Source: Planctomycetota bacterium (GTDB lineage: Bacteria > Planctomycetota > UBA1135 > GCA-002686595). Taken from it: 47,585 nt of DNA. The stretch spans positions 1 to 47,585 of the forward strand of contig JARGPD010000011.1 of the NCBI GenBank assembly GCA_029212845.1, in the 5' to 3' direction. Each line of letters starts with the position of its first letter. The stretch's first letter is position 1. Below the pieces are notes generated by a model that saw only the letters and a list, made by a program, of their open reading frames with translations, was not told the origin of the DNA and searched no databases. Both the position numbers and the translations under genes were made by a program. This document shows, piece by piece, positions 1-7,082 of the stretch.

Positions 1-186
1 CCCTTGACCGGCTCCGGCGGGCACCCGCCCGTGACCTCGGCGCCCGGCGCCGGCCGCGACATGGGCTCGAGCCTGAGCTCGAGCGAGCTGGCCAGCATCC
101 TCGGCAGCGCCGGCGGCGGCTGCCCGATGGGCCCCTGCGGCGGATGCCCGCACTCCGACATCCAGACCGGCGCTTGCAACGCGTGA
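1..186 (+). CDS. C-terminal end of an unknown BMC-operon protein (5' truncated)
   Basis: The frame is open from the first base, so only the last 61 residues are visible and the protein cannot be named. The visible part is Gly/Ser/Ala rich. A short amphipathic stretch (SSSELASILGSA) is followed by a cysteine-rich tail, CPMGPCGGCP, with a further Cys four residues from the end. The stop lies 54 bp before the BMC-H gene on the same strand, so it probably belongs to the same operon. A short amphipathic helix joined by a Gly/Ser linker at a protein end is typical of BMC cargo encapsulation peptides, which makes a cargo enzyme plausible; this is inference. The four clustered cysteines could bind metal or an Fe-S centre. 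The upstream sequence is needed to decide. Confidence 0.55.
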   Translation, partial: PLTGSGGHPPVTSAPGAGRDMGSSLSSSELASILGSAGGGCPMGPCGGCPHSDIQTGACNA

Positions 187-240
187 GCAGCGGTCCCTCG
201 AACCAACCTCCATCCACCCCCTTATAGGAACTAGAACCCC

Positions 241-528
241 ATGGACAGTCTGATCGCACTCGGGCTCATCGAGACCAAGGGCATGGTCGGCGCCATCGAG
301 GCCGCCGATGCCATGTGCAAGGCCGCGAAGGTGACCCTGCTCGGCAAGGAGACCTCCGGCAGTGGCCTCGTGACCGTCATGGTCCGTGGCGAGGTCGGCG
401 CCGTGAAGGCCGCCACCGACGCCGGTGCCGCCGCTGCTCGCCGCGTGGGCGAGCTCGTCTCGGTGCACGTCATCCCGCGGCCGGCAGAGGACCTCGAAGC
501 CTTCCTGCCGCCGATCCCCGAAGAGTAG
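241..528 (+). CDS. BMC-H hexameric microcompartment shell protein
   Basis: This 95-residue protein is one canonical Pf00936 (BMC) domain, the building block of the flat facets of bacterial microcompartments. It opens with [20 protein letters not shown]. The pore-loop region reads [17 protein letters not shown], and the helix [18 protein letters not shown] follows. A Gly-Ser-Gly pore segment after the first beta-hairpin is typical of shell hexamers. The length matches the family (about 90-100 aa). It is followed 21 bp later by a BMC-T gene and heads a run of five shell genes, so it is very likely the major shell protein of this compartment. The start ATG has a weak AGGA about 12 nt upstream. 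Confidence 0.95.
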   Translation: MDSLIALGLIETKGMVGAIEAADAMCKAAKVTLLGKETSGSGLVTVMVRGEVGAVKAATDAGAAAARRVGELVSVHVIPRPAEDLEAFLPPIPEE

Positions 529-549
529 GACCTCGCCCCCTAGCCGGGT

Positions 550-1209
550 ATGACCCGCTCCCAGGTCCAGCTTCGCGGCTTCGTGGTGATCGACCGCATG
601 CAGCCGCAGTTCGCCGCCACCGTCGCGGCGAGCTCCGAAGGCTACTTCCCCGTCGAGGGGGAGAGCGCCTGCTGGGTCGAGGTGTGTCCGGGCATTGCGG
701 TCAACCGGCTGCTCGACGCGGGCCTCAAGGCCTGCGACGTGAAGCCCGGCGCGATGATCATGGAGCGCTCCTACGGCACCCTCGAGGTGCACGGCCCCGA
801 CCAGGGCCAGGTGCGCGAGGCGGGCGACCGGATCCTGGGCGAGGCGGGGCTCACCGCCGCGGACGGCCTCGCGCCGTCGATCCTGACCTCCGAGGTCATC
901 CACAAGATCGAGCCGCACCACGCGATGCTGATCAACCGCTCGCGCAGTGGCATGCTGGTGCTCGGCGGGGACACGCTCTACACGCTCGAGGTCAACCCCG
1001 CCGTGTGGGTGTTGATCGCTGCGAACGAGGCCGAGAAGGCTGCCCCGGTGCGGCTGATCGGCCTGGACAACAACGGCGCCGTCGGGCGCCTGCGGCTGGC
1101 CGGTACGGACGCAGCCATCGAAGAGGCCGTCAAGGCCGTTCACCGCGCCCTCGAAGAGGCCATCGGTCGCCCGAACGAAGCGGGCCAGGGAGGCGCGACA
1201 TGTTCCTAG
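550..1209 (+). CDS. BMC-T trimeric shell protein, two BMC domains (double-stacking type)
   Basis: This 219-residue protein has two BMC domains in tandem, at about residues 8-95 and 113-208. Trimers of such proteins act as pseudohexameric shell tiles. Recognisable segments are EVCPGIAVNRLLDAGLKA and SYGTLEVHGPDQGQVREAG in the first half and TLYTLEVNPAVWVLIAANEA with EKAAPVRLIG in the second. From memory these closely follow the permuted, double-stacking BMC-T proteins of Haliangium ochraceum (Hoch_5816/Hoch_3341 type), which form gated dimers of trimers. The stop codon overlaps the next BMC-P gene by 10 bp, indicating translational coupling. A gated pore for larger metabolites is inferred from the family. 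Confidence 0.93.
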   Translation: MTRSQVQLRGFVVIDRMQPQFAATVAASSEGYFPVEGESACWVEVCPGIAVNRLLDAGLKACDVKPGAMIMERSYGTLEVHGPDQGQVREAGDRILGEAGLTAADGLAPSILTSEVIHKIEPHHAMLINRSRSGMLVLGGDTLYTLEVNPAVWVLIAANEAEKAAPVRLIGLDNNGAVGRLRLAGTDAAIEEAVKAVHRALEEAIGRPNEAGQGGATCS

Positions 1210-1529
1210 GTCGCGTGATCGGCGAGCTCTGGTCGACCCGCAAGGTGTCCGACCTCGAGGGCAAGCGCCTCCTGGTGATCGAAGCGTGCGACGACCGCCG
1301 CGACCCCGGCGCGCCCAAGGTGACGCCCGTGGTGGCCGCCGACCCGATCGGCGCCGGTGTCGGCGAGCACGTGCTGGTCGCCTTCGGCAAGAGCGCACGC
1401 GTGGCCCTCGGCGGCGACGGCGACTACGCCTACGAGGCGGCCGTGGTCGGCATCGTCGACGACGCCAATGTCCCCGAGGCGCCGGCCTCCTGGGGCCTCG
1501 AAGAGCTGCGCGGCGGGGGGGCGGCCTGA
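1200..1529 (+). CDS. BMC-P pentameric vertex protein (EutN/CcmL family), copy 1
   Basis: This 109-residue protein begins MFLGRVIGELWSTRKVSDLEGKR in outline, the usual opening of EutN/CcmL proteins. It continues with VVAADPIGAGVGEHVLVAFGKSA, the conserved D-x-x-GAG-x-G-E-x-V segment of the family. BMC-P proteins form pentamers that cap shell vertices. The start ATG lies inside the end of the preceding BMC-T gene (10-bp overlap), and its stop codon overlaps the next start (TGATG). Translational coupling of the shell genes is therefore likely. The C-terminus (residues 95-109) is a short extension rich in Gly and Ala. Confidence 0.93.
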   Translation: MFLGRVIGELWSTRKVSDLEGKRLLVIEACDDRRDPGAPKVTPVVAADPIGAGVGEHVLVAFGKSARVALGGDGDYAYEAAVVGIVDDANVPEAPASWGLEELRGGGAA

Positions 1530-1867
1530 TGCTGCTGGCCACCGTCGTTGGGCAGGTCTGGGCGACCCAGAAGTGCGACACCCTGACCGGGCTGCGCCTG
1601 GTCGTCGTGCGGCCCTTCGTCCGCGGCGAGGACGGCTCCGAGGTCGCGAGCGCCGAGACCATGGTCGCCGTCGACCCGCTCGGCGCCGGCACCGGCGAGC
1701 GCGTGCTGGTCGTCTTCGGCCGCGCCGCGCGCCACGTGATCGGCCGCGGCCACGACATCGGCTTCCAGACCGCGATCGCCGGCATCATCGACGGCATGGA
1801 GCTCGAGGGGCGCACGTTCGGACCGGACGGCGACCTCGACCCCGCCCAAGCACACCCTTCCCAGTAG
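1529..1867 (+). CDS. BMC-P pentameric vertex protein (EutN/CcmL family), copy 2
   Basis: This 112-residue protein is a second, diverged EutN/CcmL-type protein. It starts MLLATVVGQVWATQKCDTL, followed by TGLRLVVVRPF, and carries the family core VAVDPLGAGTGERVLVVFG. It shares the D-P-[IL]-GAG-x-G-E pattern with its neighbour but is clearly not a recent copy. Having several different vertex proteins is usual for planctomycete and Haliangium-type shells. The start overlaps the previous stop in TGATG, and the next shell gene begins 10 bp after its stop. The C-terminal tail beyond about residue 95 is Asp/Pro rich and not part of the fold. Confidence 0.93.
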   Translation: MLLATVVGQVWATQKCDTLTGLRLVVVRPFVRGEDGSEVASAETMVAVDPLGAGTGERVLVVFGRAARHVIGRGHDIGFQTAIAGIIDGMELEGRTFGPDGDLDPAQAHPSQ

Positions 1868-1877
1868 GACCCGGACC

Positions 1878-2474
1878 ATGACACGCAACGACTACAACCC
1901 GCGCCTCCGCGAGGGTGCCCCGGCAGCCCCGTGCATCGGCCTGCTCGAGTTCGCCACCGTGCCGCGCGGCATCGAGGCCGCCGACGCGCTCCTGTGGGAG
2001 GCCACGGTCGAGCTGCTCTTCTCGGCGCCGGTGCAGCCCGGCAAGTACGTGATCCTGTTCTCGGGCAGCGTCGACGACGTCCGCTCGGCCCTGCGCCGCG
2101 GCGAGGAGATCGGCGGCCAGGACGTGATCGACCGCCTGCACATCCCACAGGTGCACGAGCAGGTCGAGGTCGCCCTGCGCCGCAAGGACGAGTACATCGA
2201 GGGCAAGCTCGACGCGATCGGAGTGATCGAGACGACCACCGTAGCCTCGGCCATCCAAGCCGCCGACCGCGCGCTCAAGAAGGCCACCGTCGACCTGTTC
2301 GACCTGCGCATCGCCAACGGCCTGGGCGGCAAGAGCTTCCTGTGCCTGGTGGGTGAGGTCTCCGACGTGCGCGCCGCCGTGGCCGAGGCCGCCGGCGCCG
2401 CCTCCGAGGCCGGCCGCCTGTCGCGGGACGTGGTGATCGCCAACCCCCACGAGGAGCTCTCGCGCTACCTGTAG
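1878..2474 (+). CDS. BMC-T trimeric shell protein, single-stacking type
   Basis: This 198-residue protein has two tandem BMC domains, about residues 17-98 and 113-190. The first contains GLLEFATVPRGIEAADALLW and the loop APVQPGKYVILFSGSVDDV. The second contains GVIETTTVASAIQAADRALK and NGLGGKSFLCLVGEVSDV. The order and spacing match the non-permuted BMC-T of Haliangium ochraceum (Hoch_5812 type, from memory). Together with BMC-H, the other BMC-T and two BMC-P proteins this gives all three tile classes needed to close a shell. It sits 10 bp after BMC-P copy 2 and 21 bp before a small EutQ/EutT-module protein. Confidence 0.94.
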   Translation: MTRNDYNPRLREGAPAAPCIGLLEFATVPRGIEAADALLWEATVELLFSAPVQPGKYVILFSGSVDDVRSALRRGEEIGGQDVIDRLHIPQVHEQVEVALRRKDEYIEGKLDAIGVIETTTVASAIQAADRALKKATVDLFDLRIANGLGGKSFLCLVGEVSDVRAAVAEAAGAASEAGRLSRDVVIANPHEELSRYL

Positions 2475-2495
2475 CGCCAAGAGCCCCCCGCACCG

Positions 2496-2807
2496 ATGTC
2501 GAAGGCCCTCTACACCGAAGCTGACCTGCGCGCCCTCGCGCCGGGCAGCGTGGTGCGTCTGGGCCCCGGCGATCTCGTGACCCCGGCCGCGATGGACGTG
2601 GTGCACGAGCGCGGCCTGCGGCTCGACCGGGGCCAGAGCCTCGGCGCGCCGGGCCACGCCACCAAGCGCGACTGCCTGTGGCACAAGATGCTGGCCGAGC
2701 CCGGCAAGTACCTCGTCGAGGTGCGTGGCGGCGAGGCCGTCGTCTGGCTGCTCGACGAACAAGGACCCGTGGCCTATGGCCGCGACAGACTGGAGAACCA
2801 CAGCTGA
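2496..2807 (+). CDS. Small BMC-operon protein with EutQ/EutT-like N-terminal module
   Basis: This 103-residue protein has no assigned function. Residues 6-43 (YTEADLRAL, then a basic/Gly-rich turn, then GDLVTPAAMDVVHERGLRL) match the short module found at the N-terminus of ethanolamine-compartment proteins such as EutQ and EutT: T-x-x-D-[LV]-R, then [IV]-[TV]-TP-x-A, then G-[IL]. The rest (residues 58-96, LWHKMLAEPGKYLVEVRGGE followed by a hydrophobic strand) looks like a small beta-rich domain I do not recognise. The same module opens the next protein, whose start overlaps this stop (TGATG). The module may mediate attachment to the shell or core; that is inference. There is no signal peptide or membrane segment. 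Confidence 0.8.
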   Translation: MSKALYTEADLRALAPGSVVRLGPGDLVTPAAMDVVHERGLRLDRGQSLGAPGHATKRDCLWHKMLAEPGKYLVEVRGGEAVVWLLDEQGPVAYGRDRLENHS

Positions 2808-3319
2808 TGGGACGCCGCTTCCTGACCGCTGAAGACGTGCGCCGCCTCGGTGGCCCCGCGATCGCCGTCGACACCGACACCGTCGTCACGCCCCAGGCCC
2901 TCGAGGCCGCAGCCTCGCTCGGGATCCAGATCCAGAGCGGCGGCGCCGGGGCCTACACCGCGCCGACCCCGGACCGCGGTCCGGACGCCGAGCGCGGCCT
3001 GACGAACCTCAGCCACCTGCCCGAGCCCGGCGGCGCCGCGCGCGGCGACGACCGCGGCGTCATCGTGACCGTGATCGGCAAGAACCGCCCCGGCGTGCTG
3101 GCCGAGATCACCGCCCACCTCGCCGCCGCCGGCTGCAACATCCACAAGGTCTCCCAGGAGATCGTCGAGGGTTACTTCCACCTCATCTTGACCGTCGAGC
3201 TGGGGCCGAGCGCCTCGTTCGAGAGCGTCAAGGCCGACCTCGAGGCCCTCGGCGGCCCCGAGGACTTCGTGGTCCGGGCCATGCACCAGCGGGTGTTCCG
3301 GTTCATGCACCGCATCTGA
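2807..3319 (+). CDS. ACT-domain protein (UPF0237-like) with BMC-type N-terminal module
   Basis: This 170-residue protein has two parts. Residues 5-42 (FLTAEDVRRLGG through VVTPQALEAAASLGIQI) repeat the EutQ/EutT-like module of the previous protein. After a Gly/Pro/Asp-rich linker (about 43-83), residues 84-165 form an ACT domain with VIVTVIGKNRPGVLAEITAH and CNIHKVSQEIVEGYFHL. This is the pattern of the short UPF0237 (GcvR-like) proteins that usually precede UPF0210 genes. ACT domains bind small ligands, often amino acids. A standalone UPF0237 protein is about 90 aa, so the N-terminal half is an addition. The UPF0210 gene starts 15 bp downstream. The ATG at 2807, within TGATG, is chosen because the domain begins immediately and coupling is evident. 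Confidence 0.85.
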   Translation: MGRRFLTAEDVRRLGGPAIAVDTDTVVTPQALEAAASLGIQIQSGGAGAYTAPTPDRGPDAERGLTNLSHLPEPGGAARGDDRGVIVTVIGKNRPGVLAEITAHLAAAGCNIHKVSQEIVEGYFHLILTVELGPSASFESVKADLEALGGPEDFVVRAMHQRVFRFMHRI

Positions 3320-3334
3320 TCCAAGAGCGCCCCC

Positions 3335-4702
3335 ATGGCACCCTTCACCGACAACGAAGTCCTCGACCTGATCCGGATGGTCGAGCTCGAGACGCTCGAC
3401 ATCCGCACCACGACCCTGGGCATCAACCTGCTCGACTGCGCGGACCCGGACCTCGAGAGCACCTGTGAGAAGATCTACGCCAAGGTCGTTCACCACGCCT
3501 CGAAGCTGGTCGAGACCGCGGACAGTGTGGCGGCCGACTACGGCGTGCCGATCGTCAACAAGCGCATCGCGGTGACCCCCGCGGCGCTGGTCGCCGGGGC
3601 TTCGGGCGCGACCAACCTGGTGCCGATCGCCAAGGCGATGGACGCGGCTGCGAAGGAGGTCGGCGTCGACTTCATCGCCGGCTACTCGGCCTACGTCCAC
3701 AAGGGCTTCACCCGCGCGGACCACGCCCTGTTCGAGTCGATCCCCGAGGCCCTCGACGTGACCGATCACGTCTGCGCCTCGATCTCGCTGGCGAGCACCA
3801 AGGCCGGCATCAACATGGACGCCACGGCGCGCTTCGCCCAGGTCGTGCTCGACACCGCCAACCGCACCGCCGACCGCGGCGGGCTCGGCGCGTGCAAGCT
3901 CGTCTGCTTCGCCAACCCGGTCGAGGACAACCCCTTCGTCGCCGGAGCCCACATGGGCATCGGTGAGCCCGAGACCGTCCTGTCGGTCGGCGTCAGCGGA
4001 CCGGGCGTGGTGCGCGGCGCCCTGTCGCGCCTGTCGCCCGACGACGACCTGAACACCGTGGCCGAGGTGATCAAGGCGACCGCCTTCAAGATCACGCGCA
4101 TGGGCGAGCTCGTCGGCCGCGAGACCGCGCGCCGGCTGGGCACGGTCTTCGGCATCGTCGACGTCTCCCTCGCGCCGACCCCCGCGATCGGCGACTCGGT
4201 CTCGGACATCCTCGAGCTGATCGGTGTCGACATCACCGGCGCCCCCGGGACCACCGCGGCCCTCGCGCTCCTGACCGACGCCGTCAAGAAGGGCGGCCTG
4301 ATGGCCAGCTCGAGCGTCGGCGGCCTGTCCGGCGCCTTCATCCCGGTGTCCGAGGACCAGGGCATGATCGAAGCGGTGCGCAAGAACGCCCTCTCGCTGG
4401 CGAAGCTCGAGGCGATGACCACGGTCTGCTCGGTCGGCCTCGACATGGTCGCCCTGCCCGGCGACATCAGCGTCGACACCTTGATGGGGGTCATCGCCGA
4501 CGAGCTCGCGATCGGGATGGTGAACTCGAAGACCACCGCCTGTCGCTTGATCCCGGTGCCCGGCCTCGGCCCGGGCGAGACGGTCGAGTGGGGGGGGCTG
4601 CTCGGCACCGGCATCGTCCAGGACCCCGGGCGCTACGGCTGCGCGGGCCTGTTCCGCCGCAGTGGTCGCATCCCGGCGCCGCTCCAGGGCTACCGCAACT
4701 AG
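3335..4702 (+). CDS. UPF0210 / DUF711 (PFL-like fold) family protein
   Basis: This 455-residue protein is full length for UPF0210 (DUF711, often annotated PFL family protein). Recognisable features are an N-terminal MVELETLDIRTTTLGINLLDC, then KRIAVTPAALV near residue 70. A GLGACKLVCFANPVEDNPFV block and VSVGVSGPGVV follow. The highly conserved C-terminal block reads CSVGLDMVALPGDISVDTL, IADELAIGMVNSKTTACRL and IPVPGLGPGETVEWGGLLG. The fold is known to resemble the barrel of pyruvate formate-lyase-type proteins, but I know of no assigned reaction, and I see no C-terminal glycyl-radical motif. It is the last gene of the shell operon, 15 bp after its usual partner (ACT/UPF0237), and is followed by a hairpin. 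Its role as cargo or accessory of the compartment is inferred from position only. Confidence 0.92.
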   Translation: MAPFTDNEVLDLIRMVELETLDIRTTTLGINLLDCADPDLESTCEKIYAKVVHHASKLVETADSVAADYGVPIVNKRIAVTPAALVAGASGATNLVPIAKAMDAAAKEVGVDFIAGYSAYVHKGFTRADHALFESIPEALDVTDHVCASISLASTKAGINMDATARFAQVVLDTANRTADRGGLGACKLVCFANPVEDNPFVAGAHMGIGEPETVLSVGVSGPGVVRGALSRLSPDDDLNTVAEVIKATAFKITRMGELVGRETARRLGTVFGIVDVSLAPTPAIGDSVSDILELIGVDITGAPGTTAALALLTDAVKKGGLMASSSVGGLSGAFIPVSEDQGMIEAVRKNALSLAKLEAMTTVCSVGLDMVALPGDISVDTLMGVIADELAIGMVNSKTTACRLIPVPGLGPGETVEWGGLLGTGIVQDPGRYGCAGLFRRSGRIPAPLQGYRN

Positions 4703-4710
4703 GCTAGGGG

Positions 4711-4737
4711 GGCACCGCGGGCCGCCCTCGCGGTGCC
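4711..4737 (+). terminator. Hairpin ending the BMC operon
   Basis: A perfect 9-bp stem (GGCACCGCG with CGCGGTGCC) and a 9-nt loop begin 9 bp after the UPF0210 stop. There is no T-tract, so it may be a weak or Rho-assisted terminator or an mRNA 3'-end stabiliser. The next gene begins about 110 bp later and is functionally unrelated. Confidence 0.55.
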
Positions 4738-4849
4738 TGGAGAGGGGGTCACGATCGAGCCGCAGGGGACCGTCCCGCGCCTGGGAGGCGGTCCCTAGCT
4801 GGACTCAAGTCCAACCGGGTTTCACGTCGAACAGGGGCTTGCCGCCGGA

Positions 4850-6103
4850 ATGAGTCGGGATCCGTCCCCCGGGTCCGGCGGTCTCCCTCCGGCCCATAGT
4901 CTCCCCGCTGTGATCGACCCCAACCTCTCCGACCCCTTCCTCTTCGGTCCGCCCGACTCCGACCCCTGGCTGGAGGGTGAGGCGCTCTCCGAGGGCGCCG
5001 GCCGTCGCATCTTGATCGTCGACGACGACGCCCTGTTGGTCCAGCGGATGTGCGCGCTGCTCGACCAAGAGTTCGAGGTCCAGGGCGTCTGCACCCCGGC
5101 CGAGGCCCTCGACCGCTTCCGTGCCGGCGAGCGCTACGCCGTCGTCGTGAGCGACCAGGACATGCCCGGGATGGATGGGACGACCCTTTTGCGCGAGATC
5201 CAGGCCCTAGCGCCCGAGACCGTGCGGGTGCTCTTCACCGGGCTCTACGACATGGAGATGGCGTCCCGCGCCCTGTCGGAGGGACGCATCTTCCGCTTCT
5301 TGATGAAGCCTTGCTCCGTGGACGACCTCGCGACGGTGCTCGAGGCCGCCGTCTTGCGCCACCGCCGCAAGACGACCTGGAGCCAGGCCAAGGAGCGCAT
5401 GCGCTTCTGCAACGACTCGATGCAGGGCTTCACCAAGGTGCTCGAGCAGCGGCTGGACCAGGCCCACTACTCCGTCGTCTTCGCCCTCGCGCGCCTGGCG
5501 GAAGAGCGCGACAACTGCACGGGCCACCACCTCGAGCGCGTGAGCGCCTTCTGCCGCGTGCTCTCCGAGGGCCTGCGCGACGCCGGCCACTACACCGACG
5601 AGCTGACCGACACGTTCATTCGCGACATCGAGCGCTCCGCACCCCTGCACGACATCGGCAAGGTCGGGATCCCGGACTCGGTGCTGCTCAAGCCCGGCAA
5701 GCTGACCGAGGCCGAGTGGTGCATCATGCGCCGCCACCCCGAGATCGGCGCCGAGACGATGAACGCGATCATCGCGACCAGCCCGGGTGCGAGCTTCTTG
5801 ACCATGGGCCGGGACGTCGCCCTGTGCCACCACGAGAACTGGGACGGCAGCGGCTACGGCCAAGGCCTGGTGGGTGAGGCGATCCCCCTGTCCGCTCGGA
5901 TCCTCAAGGCAGCCGACTGCTACGACGCTCTGACCACCTGGCGGCCCTACAAGGAGCCCTGGAGTCACGAACGCGCCGTGGCCCACGTGCTCGGGGAGGC
6001 TGGTCGAGAGTTCGATCCCAAGGTCGCCACGATCCTGCAGGCCAGCGAGCGCAAGTTCGATCACCTGCGCTGCGCCCTCTCGGACGCGACCCCGATCGCC
6101 TGA
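4850..6103 (+). CDS. Response regulator with variant HD-GYP phosphodiesterase domain
   Basis: This 417-residue cytoplasmic protein has a receiver domain at about residues 52-170: acidic pocket DDD at 58-60, phosphoacceptor Asp102 in SDQDMPGMDG, Thr130 and Lys153. An HD-GYP-like domain follows at about 210-400: HDIGKVGIPDSVLLKPGKLT at 267 onward, HHENWDGSGYG at 327-337 and ILKAADCYDAL. HD-GYP proteins hydrolyse c-di-GMP. Here the signature reads GYG rather than GYP, while the HD metal ligands and HHENWDGSG are intact, so activity is likely but not certain. The first 50 residues are Pro/Gly rich and may not be translated; an in-frame GTG at 4910 is an alternative start. It stands alone on its strand, and no cognate histidine kinase is adjacent. 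Confidence 0.88.
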   Translation: MSRDPSPGSGGLPPAHSLPAVIDPNLSDPFLFGPPDSDPWLEGEALSEGAGRRILIVDDDALLVQRMCALLDQEFEVQGVCTPAEALDRFRAGERYAVVVSDQDMPGMDGTTLLREIQALAPETVRVLFTGLYDMEMASRALSEGRIFRFLMKPCSVDDLATVLEAAVLRHRRKTTWSQAKERMRFCNDSMQGFTKVLEQRLDQAHYSVVFALARLAEERDNCTGHHLERVSAFCRVLSEGLRDAGHYTDELTDTFIRDIERSAPLHDIGKVGIPDSVLLKPGKLTEAEWCIMRRHPEIGAETMNAIIATSPGASFLTMGRDVALCHHENWDGSGYGQGLVGEAIPLSARILKAADCYDALTTWRPYKEPWSHERAVAHVLGEAGREFDPKVATILQASERKFDHLRCALSDATPIA

Positions 6104-6113
6104 GCGGGGCCGC

Positions 6114-6247
6114 CCTTCCACAGGTTCTCCACAGCCAGGGGGCGAGTTGTGCCCAGGACCCCGAGGGGATCCACATCGGTGCCGCACTTGTCCACAGCGG
6201 GTCCACCGGTTCTGCACATAAACCACAATCTGTAGTTGTTGTGGACC
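6114..6247. other. Cluster of DnaA-box-like 9-mers in an intergenic region
   Basis: The 173-bp gap between 6104 and 6276 has lower GC than its surroundings. It contains several near matches to the DnaA box (TTWTNCACA): TTCTCCACA at 6125-6133, TTGTCCACA at 6188-6196 and TTCTGCACA at 6210-6218, each one mismatch away. Weaker copies lie at 6114-6122 and 6167-6175, and an inverted TGTGGA at 6240-6245. The last 50 bp are the most AT-rich. It could be a DnaA-regulated promoter, a DnaA titration site or part of an origin. No dnaA, dnaN or gyrB gene is in view. Confidence 0.35.
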
Positions 6248-6276
6248 TCCGAAACCACAGCATCTAGTATGGGGCC

Positions 6277-7053
6277 ATGAAGCCCCCCGCGCGAATCTAC
6301 CTGGTCGGAGCCCACGCCACCGGCAAGACGACCCTGGCCCGTTGGGTCCGCGACCGCTATGGCCTGCCCATGATCTCGGAGGTCGCCCGTGGCGTCCTGG
6401 CCGAGATGGAGGCCCAGCTGGAATCCCTGCGCACGAACCTGCAGCTGGTCAACAAGTACCAGGCTCAGGTCTTCGAGCGCCAGCTCGAGATGGAAGCGCG
6501 AGCGACCGTGGATGCCACCGAGCGTGGCACCGCGTTCGTATCCGACCGCGCCTTCTGCAACCTGGCCTACGCCGCACACCACTCGACGATCCTGTCCGAG
6601 GTGATGGAGGACCCCCGACTCGCGCGCTACATGCAGAGCGTGAGGACCGGGATCGTGTTCTACCTGCGCCCGCACAAGGAGCTCGTGGTGCCCGACGGAA
6701 CGCGCGCAGGGCTCGAGTGGGAGGAGGTGGTCCGCATCGACGGGATGGTGAAGCTCTTGCTCGAGATGTTCGCGGTGCCGTACGTGCCCGTCGATTGCCT
6801 CCCCATGCAAGAGCGCGTCCGCTGCGTCGAGCGCGTCCTGTCGATCGCGGGGCTCAAGCCCCGTGGCGCGGACAAGACCTACCTCACCTCGCCGGGCCTG
6901 GTCATCGAGCCGCTTGCCTCGCGCCAGGCCACGTCCCCCCACGGGGATGGGGCCGGCCTGGTGAGTCCGGACCAGGCCCGTGGCAACGGCAGCCACAGCT
7001 CGAACGGTGGAGCCCCGAGCGGCTCGCCCCTGAGCGAGGTCTCCGGCAGCTAG
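6277..7053 (+). CDS. P-loop NTPase/kinase (AAA_28-like)
   Basis: This 258-residue protein has a Walker A motif GAHATGKT at residues 11-18, directly after a short first beta strand. The arrangement resembles AAA_28/NadR-type ATPases, which are small-molecule kinase-like P-loop proteins. FVSDRAFCNLAYA in the middle resembles the Walker B/DR region of these kinases. The folded part ends near residue 205. The last 50 residues are a Ser/Gly/Pro-rich low-complexity tail. There is no membrane segment or signal peptide. The substrate cannot be told from sequence. It has its own upstream region with DnaA-box-like sites and converges on the kinase gene beyond a strong bidirectional hairpin. Confidence 0.75.
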   Translation: MKPPARIYLVGAHATGKTTLARWVRDRYGLPMISEVARGVLAEMEAQLESLRTNLQLVNKYQAQVFERQLEMEARATVDATERGTAFVSDRAFCNLAYAAHHSTILSEVMEDPRLARYMQSVRTGIVFYLRPHKELVVPDGTRAGLEWEEVVRIDGMVKLLLEMFAVPYVPVDCLPMQERVRCVERVLSIAGLKPRGADKTYLTSPGLVIEPLASRQATSPHGDGAGLVSPDQARGNGSHSSNGGAPSGSPLSEVSGS

Positions 7054-7082
7054 CGCGCCCAGGGATACGGCATCATCACGTC

